A DNA stretch of 64,000 nt from Candidatus Roseilinea mizusawaensis (lineage in GTDB: Bacteria > Chloroflexota > Anaerolineae > J036 > Brachytrichaceae). This document shows, piece after piece, positions 55,371-62,983 of the stretch. Location of the stretch: contig JAEANN010000026.1 of NCBI GenBank assembly GCA_016841965.1, positions 28,473-92,472 of the forward strand, in the 5' to 3' direction. A program made the position numbers and the translations under genes. The number at the start of each line of letters is the position of its first letter. The stretch's first letter is position 1. The notes beneath the pieces are model-generated. The model did not search any database. It saw only the letters and a program-made list of their open reading frames with translations, and had not been told where the DNA came from.

Positions 55371-57092
55371 ATGGGAGCCAACATCACCCCGCTGCTGTTG
55401 CCGCTTGGCATTTGGCTGATGATGTCGGCGGCAACGCCGCGCAACAAAGAGGGGCGCATTGCTGCTTCTGGACTGCTGGCCTTTGCACTGGCAGCTTGCG
55501 CGTTCTTCGCAGTCGGGTTCGGCCTGATGTTTGGTGGGATTGGGGCTGTGTTGGATGCGCCCGGCTTGAGGCGCTTTGTCACCTACTACACCTTTCCGGT
55601 AGCCGGCCAGACATGGGGCTTGCTGGGCCTGCGTGGCTTCTTGCTTAACGATGCAACAGCCCCGGAAGCGTTCAACCTGTTCATCGCCTACCTACCCCTG
55701 GTTGCCAGCAGTGCTATGTTGATGGCCAGCCTAATGGCTCGGCGATCCGGCTTCATTGCTCAGGCGATTGTGATTGGGGTTGTCAGCGGCATCATCTTTC
55801 CTATCGCCGGGTTCTGGGTATGGGGCGGCGGCTGGCTGGCCAAAGCCGGCTTGAACCTCAACCTGGGGCATGGTGTGGTTGATCTAGGCGGACTGGCAAC
55901 AACCGGCCTGATTGCCGGCGTGGCCGGCGCGGTGTGGCTGCTGCTCTCGCCTAAACGCCGAGCTAACGTAACCCCCGACTTACCTGCCAATCACTTCCCC
56001 TTTCGCGCGTTGAGCGGGGGCATACTGGTTTTGATCGGCGCCAGCTCGTTCGTGGCCGGCAATCCGCTCTATGGGGGGCGGGCCGGTGCAATTGCCGGAT
56101 CGTATGCAGTGAATCTGGTTCTGGCCGGCGGGGTAGCTGCCGCCGTCGCACTGGCATACAGCTTCGTGGCGACACGGCGGGCAGATACACTGTGCGCTGC
56201 GCGCGCCACGCTGGCTGCCGTCATCATCGTCAGCGCCGGTGGCCCGCTCTTGAGCGTCGGCCTAGCGGCAGCGCTAGGAGTCGTAGCCGCCGTGTTAGCC
56301 ACGCTGGGCATGTATTTGATTAACGAAGTGCTGGGCTGGGCAGACGACAATGCCGTGGTCAGCACGGCAGGGCTGGCCGGCGTGGTTGGTTTGCTGTCTG
56401 TCGGACTCTTCGCCAACGGCAGCTTCGGCGCCGGGTGGAATGGCGTCGGCGCAACATCCTTCTTAGGACAGAGCGGGTTGGGCATTGTCGGGGCAATCTC
56501 TTTCGGAACCCTGCCGGCTGACCCCGGCCAGTTGACGGCTCAGCTCACCGGCATCAGCGCCATCATCGCGCTCACCGTCATGGTGTTTGGCGGGCCGGCA
56601 GTCGCCCTGCGCACAATGCTTCGCGACCAGCACCTCGTCGAGATCGAGGAAGCCACCGAAGGCCCAGTGATGGCGACCTCCGGCGCAGATGCTGAACGCT
56701 CCTATCAGCAAGAGCGCGCGCAAGCACTTCAGCCGGTCGCAGCAACACAAGCCGCAGCCGAGTCAGACAACACGCCGCCGGCCATACCGGCTCCGGCCAC
56801 CCTCGGCGAATTGCCACTCCATAGGCCAGGCATCGATGTGCCGGCCAATGGCAATGGATCGGAGCCGACCGGCACACAACCAGAGGCCGACGCGCCTGGC
56901 GAGGCCGCGCCCGGACGCAGCCTGCTGGATCGGCTACGGCGCGGGCGCAGCAGGCCAGACGAGCAAGAAATGCCCCCCCGTGCACGCCACGTAGCCTACC
57001 CCAATCGCGGTCGTAGTTCGGCACGACGCGTGATTATTCGCCCGCTGACCAGCGACCAGCCGGCCCAACCGCCGACGGCAGACCAAGCCTGA
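55371..57092 (+). CDS. Ammonium-transporter-fold protein lacking both pore histidines
   Basis: 573 residues. Residues 1-415 contain about eleven membrane helices arranged as in Amt/MEP proteins: SGLLAFALAACAFFAVGFGLMFGG, GHGVVDLGGLATTGLIAG, WADDNAVVSTAGLAGVVGLLSVGLFA. In Amt these last two segments carry the twin pore histidines (DFAGxxVVHxxxG and DDxxxxFxVHGxGG). Here both positions are non-His (Gly and Ala). The C-terminal 150 residues are hydrophilic, with Pro/Glu-rich linker and Arg-rich tail. No glnK is adjacent. Normal ammonium conduction is doubtful; a sensory or other role is possible. Confidence 0.75.
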   Translation: MGANITPLLLPLGIWLMMSAATPRNKEGRIAASGLLAFALAACAFFAVGFGLMFGGIGAVLDAPGLRRFVTYYTFPVAGQTWGLLGLRGFLLNDATAPEAFNLFIAYLPLVASSAMLMASLMARRSGFIAQAIVIGVVSGIIFPIAGFWVWGGGWLAKAGLNLNLGHGVVDLGGLATTGLIAGVAGAVWLLLSPKRRANVTPDLPANHFPFRALSGGILVLIGASSFVAGNPLYGGRAGAIAGSYAVNLVLAGGVAAAVALAYSFVATRRADTLCAARATLAAVIIVSAGGPLLSVGLAAALGVVAAVLATLGMYLINEVLGWADDNAVVSTAGLAGVVGLLSVGLFANGSFGAGWNGVGATSFLGQSGLGIVGAISFGTLPADPGQLTAQLTGISAIIALTVMVFGGPAVALRTMLRDQHLVEIEEATEGPVMATSGADAERSYQQERAQALQPVAATQAAAESDNTPPAIPAPATLGELPLHRPGIDVPANGNGSEPTGTQPEADAPGEAAPGRSLLDRLRRGRSRPDEQEMPPRARHVAYPNRGRSSARRVIIRPLTSDQPAQPPTADQA

Positions 57093-57100
57093 CGGCCTGG

Positions 57101-57898
57101 TTACTTTGCCGCGCGCTTGTGGGCAGATGGGCGCCACATCCCGGCTAGCCGCACATACATCACGCCGGTGTAGTAGGCCATATACAAGCTCAGGCGCAAG
57201 CCATGCAGACCATCTCGATAACCGCGCAGGGTGAAGAAGCGCCGGCGAAATTCACGCGCCGGCTGAAGGACAAAATTACGCAGACGGGGACGCACACCCT
57301 GGCTGAACAAAATGCCGGCATCCATTGCGGCGTACCTGCGCTGCTTGGCGTGGAACTGCGCCACCGTCTCGTAGTTGTAGTGCAGCAGCACATTTTTAAG
57401 GCGCCCCATCTCACCGTGGAAGCGGGCTACTTCATGCACTGCCCGTGACGGCTCGAAGTCAGCCTTGCCCACCCGAAAGAGCCGCGCCTGGTAGTCGGGA
57501 TACCAGCCGGCGCCAAGCGTCAGCCGGCCAAAGAGATAGTTGTAGCGCGGGACGGCCCACACATCGCGCCCCTCGCCATTGTTGTGCACAATGCAGCGTA
57601 TCTCCTCGGCAAGCGTCTCTGTGCATCGCTCGTCCGCGTCCACAAAGAACACCCATTCCGTATCGACCCAGGCCAACGCCGCATTGCGTTGTTGGGCATA
57701 GTTCTCGAACGGATGCTGATACACGACTGCGCCGGCCTCGCGAGCGATAGCGACGGTGCGATCGGCGCTGAATGAGTCGAACACAATACGCTGGTCAGCC
57801 CACGATAGTGTTTCGAGGCAAGCAGCGATGTGCTTCTGCTCGTTGAGCGTCAAAACAACTGCGGCCACGCGTGGCGCGCGCGGAGTTTCGACTGGCAT
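57101..57898 (-). CDS. Glycosyltransferase family 2 (WaaE/KdtX-like)
   Basis: 265 residues from ATG 57898 (MPVETPRAPRVAAVVLTLNE). GT-A fold motifs: VVLTLNEQKHIAACLETL, IVFDSFSADRTVAIA, YAQQRNAALAWVDTEWVFFVDADE (DxD), and the acceptor region YPDYQARLFRVGKADFEPSRAVHE with LKNVLLHYNYETVAQFHAKQRRYA. This resembles LPS core glucosyltransferase-like proteins, probably acting on a cell-surface glycan. Two TACAAT boxes lie just upstream (57906-57911 and 57921-57926), the nearer one 7 nt before the ATG. The frame is open upstream to 58078, but the -10 boxes would then fall inside the gene. Confidence 0.87.
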   Translation of the reverse strand: MPVETPRAPRVAAVVLTLNEQKHIAACLETLSWADQRIVFDSFSADRTVAIAREAGAVVYQHPFENYAQQRNAALAWVDTEWVFFVDADERCTETLAEEIRCIVHNNGEGRDVWAVPRYNYLFGRLTLGAGWYPDYQARLFRVGKADFEPSRAVHEVARFHGEMGRLKNVLLHYNYETVAQFHAKQRRYAAMDAGILFSQGVRPRLRNFVLQPAREFRRRFFTLRGYRDGLHGLRLSLYMAYYTGVMYVRLAGMWRPSAHKRAAK

Positions 57899-57902
57899 GG
57901 CG

Positions 57903-57929
57903 GATATTGTACCGGCAGATATTGTACCG
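57903..57929 (-). promoter_or_regulatory. Duplicated -10 boxes of the glycosyltransferase gene
   Basis: A direct repeat GATATTGTACCG (57903-57914 and 57918-57929, period 15) puts TACAAT twice on the minus strand. The nearer one ends 7 nt before ATG 57898 with no SD, a leaderless arrangement. Confidence 0.5.
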
Positions 57930-58074
57930 TTCGCAAAGCGACACGCGGAGGCCGGCCTTTTTAGATTCGCGCGCTTACGCACAAATGGCATTTTCCCGCA
58001 ACTACGACTTGCACATGCGCGAATCGATCGCGCATGTGGCCCGATGCATCTCGGCAGAACTGTGTATAATCTAT

Positions 58075-58080
58075 GCACCT
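58075..58080 (+). promoter_or_regulatory. -10 box of the tRNA-Cys gene
   Basis: TATAAT, 8 nt before the first base of the tRNA. Confidence 0.6.
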
Positions 58081-58088
58081 ATCTGTCT

Positions 58089-58160
58089 GGCGACGTGGCC
58101 AAGTGGTAAGGCAAGGGTCTGCAAAACCCTGATGCGCGGGTTCAATTCCCGCCGTCGCCT
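58089..58160 (+). tRNA. tRNA-Cys (anticodon GCA)
   Basis: 72 nt. The acceptor stem GGCGACG pairs perfectly with CGTCGCC (58153-58159) and the discriminator base is T, as usual for tRNA-Cys. The D arm is in TGGCCAAGTGGTAAGGCA; the anticodon stem-loop AGGGTCTGCAAAACCCT has GCA at 58121-58123; the T arm is GCGGGTTCAATTCCCGC. CCA is not encoded. Confidence 0.95.
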
Positions 58161-58201
58161 TTCTCAATAAGGCTGTACCTACACAGAAGGTTGTACCTAC
58201 A

Positions 58202-58236
58202 CAGAGGTCGGCGAGCGCCGGCCTCTGTTTGCTTTT
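58202..58236 (+). terminator. Terminator after tRNA-Cys
   Basis: CAGAGGTCGGC and GCCGGCCTCTG form an 11-bp stem with one G-T pair, followed by TTTGCTTTT. A 2x direct repeat GTACCTACACAGA precedes it (about 58173-58205). Confidence 0.7.
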
Positions 58237-58318
58237 CGCAGCGCCTGACGGGGTAGCCTTGGGCAGCTTGGCAACGTGTCGCGGGCACGTTCAGCGCGCT
58301 CAGGAGCTTGATGAAGGG

Positions 58319-59374
58319 CTATTGCACGCGCCCGCGCGCGGCAATCTGCCACACTCCCTCCACCTGGTCGCCACGCACGCCCACCATCTGGTCGAACAGA
58401 TTGCTGACCGGGCAGCAGTGATTGGGGATGACTGTCACCCGCTCGCCGATCTCCGGCTTGCGGGCGCAGGCCGAGAAGTCCACATGCCCATGCTCCTCAG
58501 ACTGCCCGTAAAAGCGGGCCTCAGGATATTCGAGGATCAAGCCATATCCGTCCAGCCCCAACGTGTCCGAAGAGAACACTTTGCTGCCGGCATCGAGAAT
58601 GCCCCGCGCGACGGTGGGCCGGCTGACCACGGTGGTGATGACCTTCAGCGCACAGTCATCCAACGTCATTGCGCCAGACTGAAGCGTGTAGCGATCGCCG
58701 TACACGTACATGCCGGCGCGGTACTCGGTGATGGCCGGGCAGGTGTGGGCGCGCCACATCTGCGGGGTTCCGCCGGCGCTGACCCGCGCCACTGACAGGC
58801 CCTCTGGCTTGAGCCAGGCGCGCGTGGCCTCGACAAATGACTGGGTGTGTTCGTTGTAGGGATAGGTCATCAGCCCGCCAAAGCGCAATCCGGGCAGGCG
58901 GGCGATCAGGCGCGCCAGATCAGCCGCTTCGCCTGGCGACTGCGCGCCGCAGCGGCCCATGCCGGTGTCGAATTCGACCAGCACATCCAGCGGTGCGGGC
59001 GCGTCGCTCTGGCTGACTGCCGAAGACAGGGCGCGCGCGGTCACCTCTGAATCAACGGTGACGCTGAGTGTGACGCGCCGCATGAGCGCAATCAGGCGCT
59101 GCAACTTGGCCGGCCCCAGGATGTTGTAGGGCAGAAAGATGTCGCTCAGGCCGGCGTCGGCCATCACCTCGGCCTCGCCCAGCTTCTGGCAGGTGACGCC
59201 GATTGCGCCGGCCTTGACCTGCATCTGCGCGATGGCCGGAATCTTGTGCGTCTTGATGTGCGGCCGATTGGCGATCCCGTGCGCATCGAGATACGACTGC
59301 AAGCGGGCGATGTTCGCTTCGAGGCGCTCCAGATCGACAATCGCGACAGGGGTATCCAGTTCAGAGATGCGCAT
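58319..59374 (-). CDS. D-threonine aldolase/D-serine dehydratase-like PLP enzyme
   Basis: 351 residues from ATG 59374 (MRISELDTPVAIVDLERLEANI). Fold-type III PLP enzyme: NRPHIKTHKIPAIAQMQ has the PLP-binding Lys; VLVEFDTGMGRCGAQSP; VSAGGTPQMW binds phosphate; the C-terminal NHCCPVSNLFDQMVGV has the His and Cys that bind the divalent metal in this family. It likely cleaves or dehydrates D-3-hydroxy amino acids. TACACT ends 6 nt before this ATG. A neighbouring M19 dipeptidase lies upstream on the same strand, suggesting D-amino acid or dipeptide use. Confidence 0.88.
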   Translation of the reverse strand: MRISELDTPVAIVDLERLEANIARLQSYLDAHGIANRPHIKTHKIPAIAQMQVKAGAIGVTCQKLGEAEVMADAGLSDIFLPYNILGPAKLQRLIALMRRVTLSVTVDSEVTARALSSAVSQSDAPAPLDVLVEFDTGMGRCGAQSPGEAADLARLIARLPGLRFGGLMTYPYNEHTQSFVEATRAWLKPEGLSVARVSAGGTPQMWRAHTCPAITEYRAGMYVYGDRYTLQSGAMTLDDCALKVITTVVSRPTVARGILDAGSKVFSSDTLGLDGYGLILEYPEARFYGQSEEHGHVDFSACARKPEIGERVTVIPNHCCPVSNLFDQMVGVRGDQVEGVWQIAARGRVQ

Positions 59375-59380
59375 ACGCAC

Positions 59381-59386
59381 AGTGTA
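59381..59386 (-). promoter_or_regulatory. -10 box of the D-threonine-aldolase-like gene
   Basis: TACACT on the minus strand, 6 nt before ATG 59374; no SD is present. Confidence 0.35.
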
Positions 59387-59392
59387 ACGCCG

Positions 59393-60481
59393 CTACCTGC
59401 CCCACGCCTCGCGCAGCCAGCGCAACCAGTTGCCGTGCAGGATAGCAGCGATATCCTCCGCGCCATATCCGCGCGCGGCCAGCAATTCGGCAATGCGTTG
59501 CAGATCAGCAATCGTGTCGAGATCGCGCGGCGATTGTTCGCGCCCGAAGCCGCCATCCAGATCGCTGCCGATGGCGGCATGACGCGCGTTGCCGGCCAGT
59601 TGACACACATGATCGATGTGCTCGACCACCACCGAGAGGGTCGGGTTGGCGGTGAAGTCAGGGCCGGCGCTCCAGCCGGTTTGCAGCATCCACACATCCA
59701 GCGCCGCGCCGATCACACCGCCGCGTTCGATGATGGCGCACACCTGGTCATCGCTGAATTGGCGCTGGTGCGGCACAAGCGCCCGACAATTGTTGTGGCT
59801 GGCGTGCACCGGCCCGCGATAGATCTCCAGCGCCTGCCAGAATGCCTGATCGGAGCAATGGGTGAGATCGAGCGCCACGCCCAGCCGTTCCATCTCGCGC
59901 AACAACGAGGCGCCGAGAGCGGTCAATCCCAGCTCGGTGCCGGTGCCGCCGGCATAGCGCCCCGGCCCGTAATGCGTGATGCCCAGCAAGCGCAAGCCAG
60001 CGGCGTGCCATTCGGCCAGTTGTTCCGGGTGCAGAATCGGATCGGCGCCCTCCATCGTCAGCACAAAGCCGAGCGGGGGTGCATCGTCTGCGTCATCGCC
60101 GGCGGCATGATGGGCATCCCAGTGTTCCCACTCTGCCCAGTGCCGATCCAGGTCCGCCGCGCTGGTGAGCATGCGCGCGACGCCTTGCTGCGTCAGGGCG
60201 CGGTAATAGGCAAGCTGCCCCTGCGCAATGCCATATGCCTGCGCCGGCTGTGCGTAGTCGATGTGCGGCGATGGATGGCCGGTCGAGCGCGCCAGCAGGG
60301 TGGCAAAGCACAACGCAACCCGCCCGCGCCGCATCTCTGGATAGGCAACCGTGTTCAGCCCGCGCCCTTTGCCCTCGGCCGGCCGCTCTTGCGCGCGCAG
60401 GGTGTACACCGAGCGGGTCAGGTCACGATTCCACTGCAACGCATTCCACGACAAATCGAGATGCGCATCGATAATCAGCAT
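59393..60481 (-). CDS. Membrane dipeptidase family (M19) metallopeptidase
   Basis: 362 residues from ATG 60481 (MLIIDAHLDLSWNALQWNRDL), with GGAGG 4 nt upstream on the minus strand. Dinuclear zinc motifs: DAHLDLSWN (His-x-Asp), FVLTMEGADPIL (bridging Glu), LDLTHCSDQAFWQ, HASHNNCRALVPH and AAIGSDLDGGFG (Asp). Renal-dipeptidase family members hydrolyse dipeptides, often with a D-residue at the second position. This fits the adjacent D-amino acid enzyme. Confidence 0.9.
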   Translation of the reverse strand: MLIIDAHLDLSWNALQWNRDLTRSVYTLRAQERPAEGKGRGLNTVAYPEMRRGRVALCFATLLARSTGHPSPHIDYAQPAQAYGIAQGQLAYYRALTQQGVARMLTSAADLDRHWAEWEHWDAHHAAGDDADDAPPLGFVLTMEGADPILHPEQLAEWHAAGLRLLGITHYGPGRYAGGTGTELGLTALGASLLREMERLGVALDLTHCSDQAFWQALEIYRGPVHASHNNCRALVPHQRQFSDDQVCAIIERGGVIGAALDVWMLQTGWSAGPDFTANPTLSVVVEHIDHVCQLAGNARHAAIGSDLDGGFGREQSPRDLDTIADLQRIAELLAARGYGAEDIAAILHGNWLRWLREAWGR

Positions 60482-60844
60482 GACGCCTCCATTTTCAAAG
60501 CAGATCGAGAGCATCGCCCGGTTCGACAGGCTCACCAACCGAGTGAACATCCTCCACGCAACGACTGACGGCTATTCTATAGAAGTCAAGCTTCTGGCGG
60601 CCGAGCTTGTTGGAGCCGTCGAAGCACGCCTCTGAGCCGGCTGCCGGTTTTTCTGGTGACAGGGATCGCGCGGTGCATCGGCGCTGTGGATCGTGGCCGG
60701 CGCCACGACTGACCACACGCGAAAGCCGGAAAATGCAAGAGAGGTATGCATGGGTTGCATTGTCGCATCACTCGCTATAATGCCGCTCGTGTTCGCCCGG
60801 TAATCCAGCCAGCCCGCAAACAGTCATTCGCCCTGGAGGAAAAC
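60482..60844. other. 363-bp intergenic region, dipeptidase and enolase-superfamily genes divergent
   Basis: I see no gene here. Short open frames on either strand have no recognisable content. It holds the promoter-like pair at 60755-60781 and a GGAGGA SD at 60835-60840 for the downstream gene. Confidence 0.6.
60755..60781 (+). promoter_or_regulatory. Promoter of the enolase-superfamily gene
   Basis: TTGCAT (60755-60760), 15-nt spacer, TATAAT (60776-60781). The spacer is short, but the -10 is perfect and lies 63 nt before ATG 60845. Confidence 0.5.
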
Positions 60845-62101
60845 ATGTCGCTCAAGATCACAGAGATCGAACGCATTGTGGTGAACGTGCCGTTCACGCC
60901 GCGCTGCGAGGAATGGAATGCGCGCGAGGTATGGCAATGGCGCATCAGCGAAGTGATTCGGGTTGTCACAGACGCCGGCCTGGTCGGCTATGGCGAAACC
61001 CTACCGCATTACACCTGGGGCCGTGTGAGCGAAGAAGCAATCACGCGGGTCAAGGGACGCAACCCGGTTGATTTTCTCGGCGACGATTCGCTGGGGGCCG
61101 GCCTGCAAATGGCGCTCTATGACGTGGTGGGCAAGGCGCTCGACGTGCCGGCCTACCGTCTGTTCAACCTGCCCAAAGTCCGCGACTGGTGCCCCATATC
61201 GTGGTGGAATATTGACATGTCCCCCGAGGCAAACGCCGCCGAGGCCCAGGAGGCGCTGAGCAAAGGCTACACCAGCTACAAGATCAAGGCCCGCCCCTGG
61301 TTCGATGTGTTCGAACAAGTCGAGGCGATCAGCAAAGTCACGCCGCCGCACTTCCGGCTCGACCTCGACTGGAACCAGATGCTTATCAACGCCGGCAACG
61401 CCGCGCCGGTGCTGATTGCGCTGGACAAATACGAGCGCGTCGCCATCTACGAATCGCCCATCATGCAACGCGATGTGGAGGGGTTGCGCCAGGTCCGCCA
61501 GAAGATCACCCGCCCCATCGCCCTGCATTTCGGCGACCCGCCCTTCCCAACCGTGGCGCGCGACGAAGCATGCGACGGCTTTGTGATCGGCGGCGGGGTG
61601 TCGGCGATCTTGCGGCAGGGCGCGCTGGCGGCGGCGTTCGACAAGCCGTTCTGGTTGCAACTGGTCGGCACCGGCCTGACCACTGCGCTGTCGTTGCACC
61701 TCGGCGCAGTGCTGCCATTCGCGCAGTGGCCGTCGGTCAACTGCCTGAACAATTACGCCGATGACTTGTTAACCACGCCGCTTGAGATTGCCGGCGGCTA
61801 CGCACATGTGCCGGAGGGGCCGGGGCTGGGCATCGAGATCGACGAAGCGGCGCTGACGCGCTACAAGATGAATCCGCCCTACGAACTGCCGCGCCCGAAG
61901 CTGCTGCTGACGGTGACGTGGCCGGGCGGCCGCGCGCGCCATTATGCGACGATCCAGCAGTGCTGGGCCGACGCCGCAAACGGCAACATCCCCGCCCAGG
62001 AGCGCGGCGCGCGCATGACCGTGCACAAAGACGACGGCAGCAAAACGTGGGCTGACCTCTACGCCCGCGCCCAGCAAAGCCCCGTGTGGGATTGCGGGTA
62101 G
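60845..62101 (+). CDS. Mandelate racemase/muconate lactonizing enzyme family protein
   Basis: 418 residues from ATG 60845, SD GGAGGA at 60835-60840. The N-terminal capping domain (MSLKITEIERIVVNVPF; GLVGYGETLPHYTWG) precedes the barrel: YTSYKIKARPWFDV (Lys-x-Lys), FRLDLDWNQ (metal Asp), AIYESPIM (metal Glu), PIALHFGDPP (third ligand Asp) and GFVIGGGVSAILRQ. The enolase-superfamily reaction abstracts a proton alpha to a carboxylate; the substrate is not clear. The C-terminal 60 residues extend beyond the usual barrel. The following repeats and creatininase gene suggest a catabolic setting. Confidence 0.87.
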   Translation: MSLKITEIERIVVNVPFTPRCEEWNAREVWQWRISEVIRVVTDAGLVGYGETLPHYTWGRVSEEAITRVKGRNPVDFLGDDSLGAGLQMALYDVVGKALDVPAYRLFNLPKVRDWCPISWWNIDMSPEANAAEAQEALSKGYTSYKIKARPWFDVFEQVEAISKVTPPHFRLDLDWNQMLINAGNAAPVLIALDKYERVAIYESPIMQRDVEGLRQVRQKITRPIALHFGDPPFPTVARDEACDGFVIGGGVSAILRQGALAAAFDKPFWLQLVGTGLTTALSLHLGAVLPFAQWPSVNCLNNYADDLLTTPLEIAGGYAHVPEGPGLGIEIDEAALTRYKMNPPYELPRPKLLLTVTWPGGRARHYATIQQCWADAANGNIPAQERGARMTVHKDDGSKTWADLYARAQQSPVWDCG

Positions 62102-62103
62102 AC

Positions 62104-62230
62104 CCAACGAACCACCAAGAAACCAAGATCACAAAGGAGGATTGTAGTCAGACCGCCTTCGTGCCCTTTGTTTCTTTGTGGTGAAATCGCATGTGGATAA
62201 ACCACGAAGAAACGAAGCACACAAAGATAA
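62104..62230. repeat. Hairpin repeat array, left of the GxxExxY gene
   Basis: One full unit (ACCACCAAGAAACCAAGATC, CACAAAGGAGG, CCTTCGTGCCCTTTGTTTCT, TTGTGGTG, then GAAATCGCATGTGGATAAAC), then the left arm only of a further unit (AACCACGAAGAAACGAAGCA, CACAAAG). Arms are imperfect inverted repeats. The next expected part, the right arm, occurs only after the GxxExxY gene at 62672. Confidence 0.85.
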
Positions 62231-62231
62231 C

Positions 62232-62237
62232 GAGAGG
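62232..62237 (+). promoter_or_regulatory. SD of the GxxExxY gene
   Basis: GAGAGG with an 8-nt spacer to ATG 62246; in-frame GTG 62237 and ATG 62240 are too close to it. Confidence 0.5.
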
Positions 62238-62245
62238 TGATGAGC

Positions 62246-62665
62246 ATGGACGTTGAGGAGATCGCCCACGAGATAGTCGATTCGGTCATAAAGGTTCATC
62301 GCGCGCTGGGCCCCGGCCTGTTGGAATCCGCCTATCAAAAATGTCTGGCCTACGAACTGCGAAAACGCGGCCTGCGCGTCGAATGCGAAGTCGGTCTGCC
62401 GATAACATACGATGGCCATACGATTGATGTCGGCTATCGCATTGACATGCTGGTGGAAGAGTGTGTGTTGATTGAAAACAAGTCGGTGGATCACCTACTG
62501 CCTATTCACCACGCCCAAGTGCTCACGTATTTGAAACTGCGAGGACTCAGACTGGGATTGCTGATCAACTGGAACGTCAGATTAGCGAAAGAGGGTATCA
62601 AACGTATCTTGAACGGTTGGCCTCAACAAGCTCGCCGGCAGGAAGTAAGCGATCTGGGAAGATAA
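62246..62665 (+). CDS. GxxExxY family protein (PD-(D/E)XK-like)
   Basis: 139 residues from ATG 62246 (MDVEEIAHEIVDSVIKVHRALG). HRALGPGLLESAYQKCLAYEL contains the name-giving Gly-x-x-Glu-x-x-Tyr motif. VGYRIDMLVEECVLIENKSVDHLLPIH has Asp and Glu-x-Lys in a PD-(D/E)XK-like order, and AQVLTYLKLRGLRLGLLINWNV completes the core. Function unknown; the fold suggests a nuclease. It is embedded in the hairpin repeat array, with a left arm just upstream and a right arm just downstream of the stop codon. Confidence 0.88.
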   Translation: MDVEEIAHEIVDSVIKVHRALGPGLLESAYQKCLAYELRKRGLRVECEVGLPITYDGHTIDVGYRIDMLVEECVLIENKSVDHLLPIHHAQVLTYLKLRGLRLGLLINWNVRLAKEGIKRILNGWPQQARRQEVSDLGR

Positions 62666-62968
62666 ACCTTCTTGCCTTCGTGCCCTTTGTTTCTTTGTGG
62701 TGAAATCGCATGTGGATAAACCACCAAGAAACCAAGATCACAAAGGAGGATTGCAGTCAGGCCGCCTTCGTGCCCTTTGTTTCTTTGTGGTGAAATCGCA
62801 TGTGGATAAACCACCAAGAAACCAAGATCACAAAGGAGGATTGTAGTCAGACCGCCTTCGTGCCCTTTGTTTCTTTGTGGTGAGATTCCCTGACCACACC
62901 AAGAAGAAACCAAGATCACAAAGGAGAATTCGAATCAGGCCACCTTCGTGCCGGTTGTTTCTTTATGG
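62665..62968. repeat. 90-bp tandem hairpin repeat, right of the GxxExxY gene
   Basis: A right arm (CCTTCGTGCCCTTTGTTTCT) follows the stop codon. Units start with TGAAATCGCATGTGGATAAA at 62701 and 62791, and with a diverged TGAGATTCCCTGAC at 62881, exactly 90 bp apart. Each unit carries CCAAGAAACCAAGATCACAA, then AGGAGGATTG, and ends with the right arm. Not a CRISPR: repeats are contiguous and there are no unique spacers. The 318 bp between the flanking genes contains nothing else. Confidence 0.92.
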
Positions 62969-62983
62969 TAAAAAGCAGTTCCC

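Noticed and set aside
59246..60568. 440-codon plus-strand open frame
   Set aside because: Antisense to the D-threonine-aldolase-like and dipeptidase genes, and spans the gap between them.
62623..62919. Minus-strand open frame with repeated SPQRNKGHEG peptides
   Set aside because: Translation of the 90-bp repeat; such peptides mark the repeat family rather than a gene.
62665..62968. CRISPR array
   Set aside because: The 90-bp units are contiguous and nearly identical, with no unique spacers and no cas genes; the Cas4-like gene is 50 kb away and stands alone.
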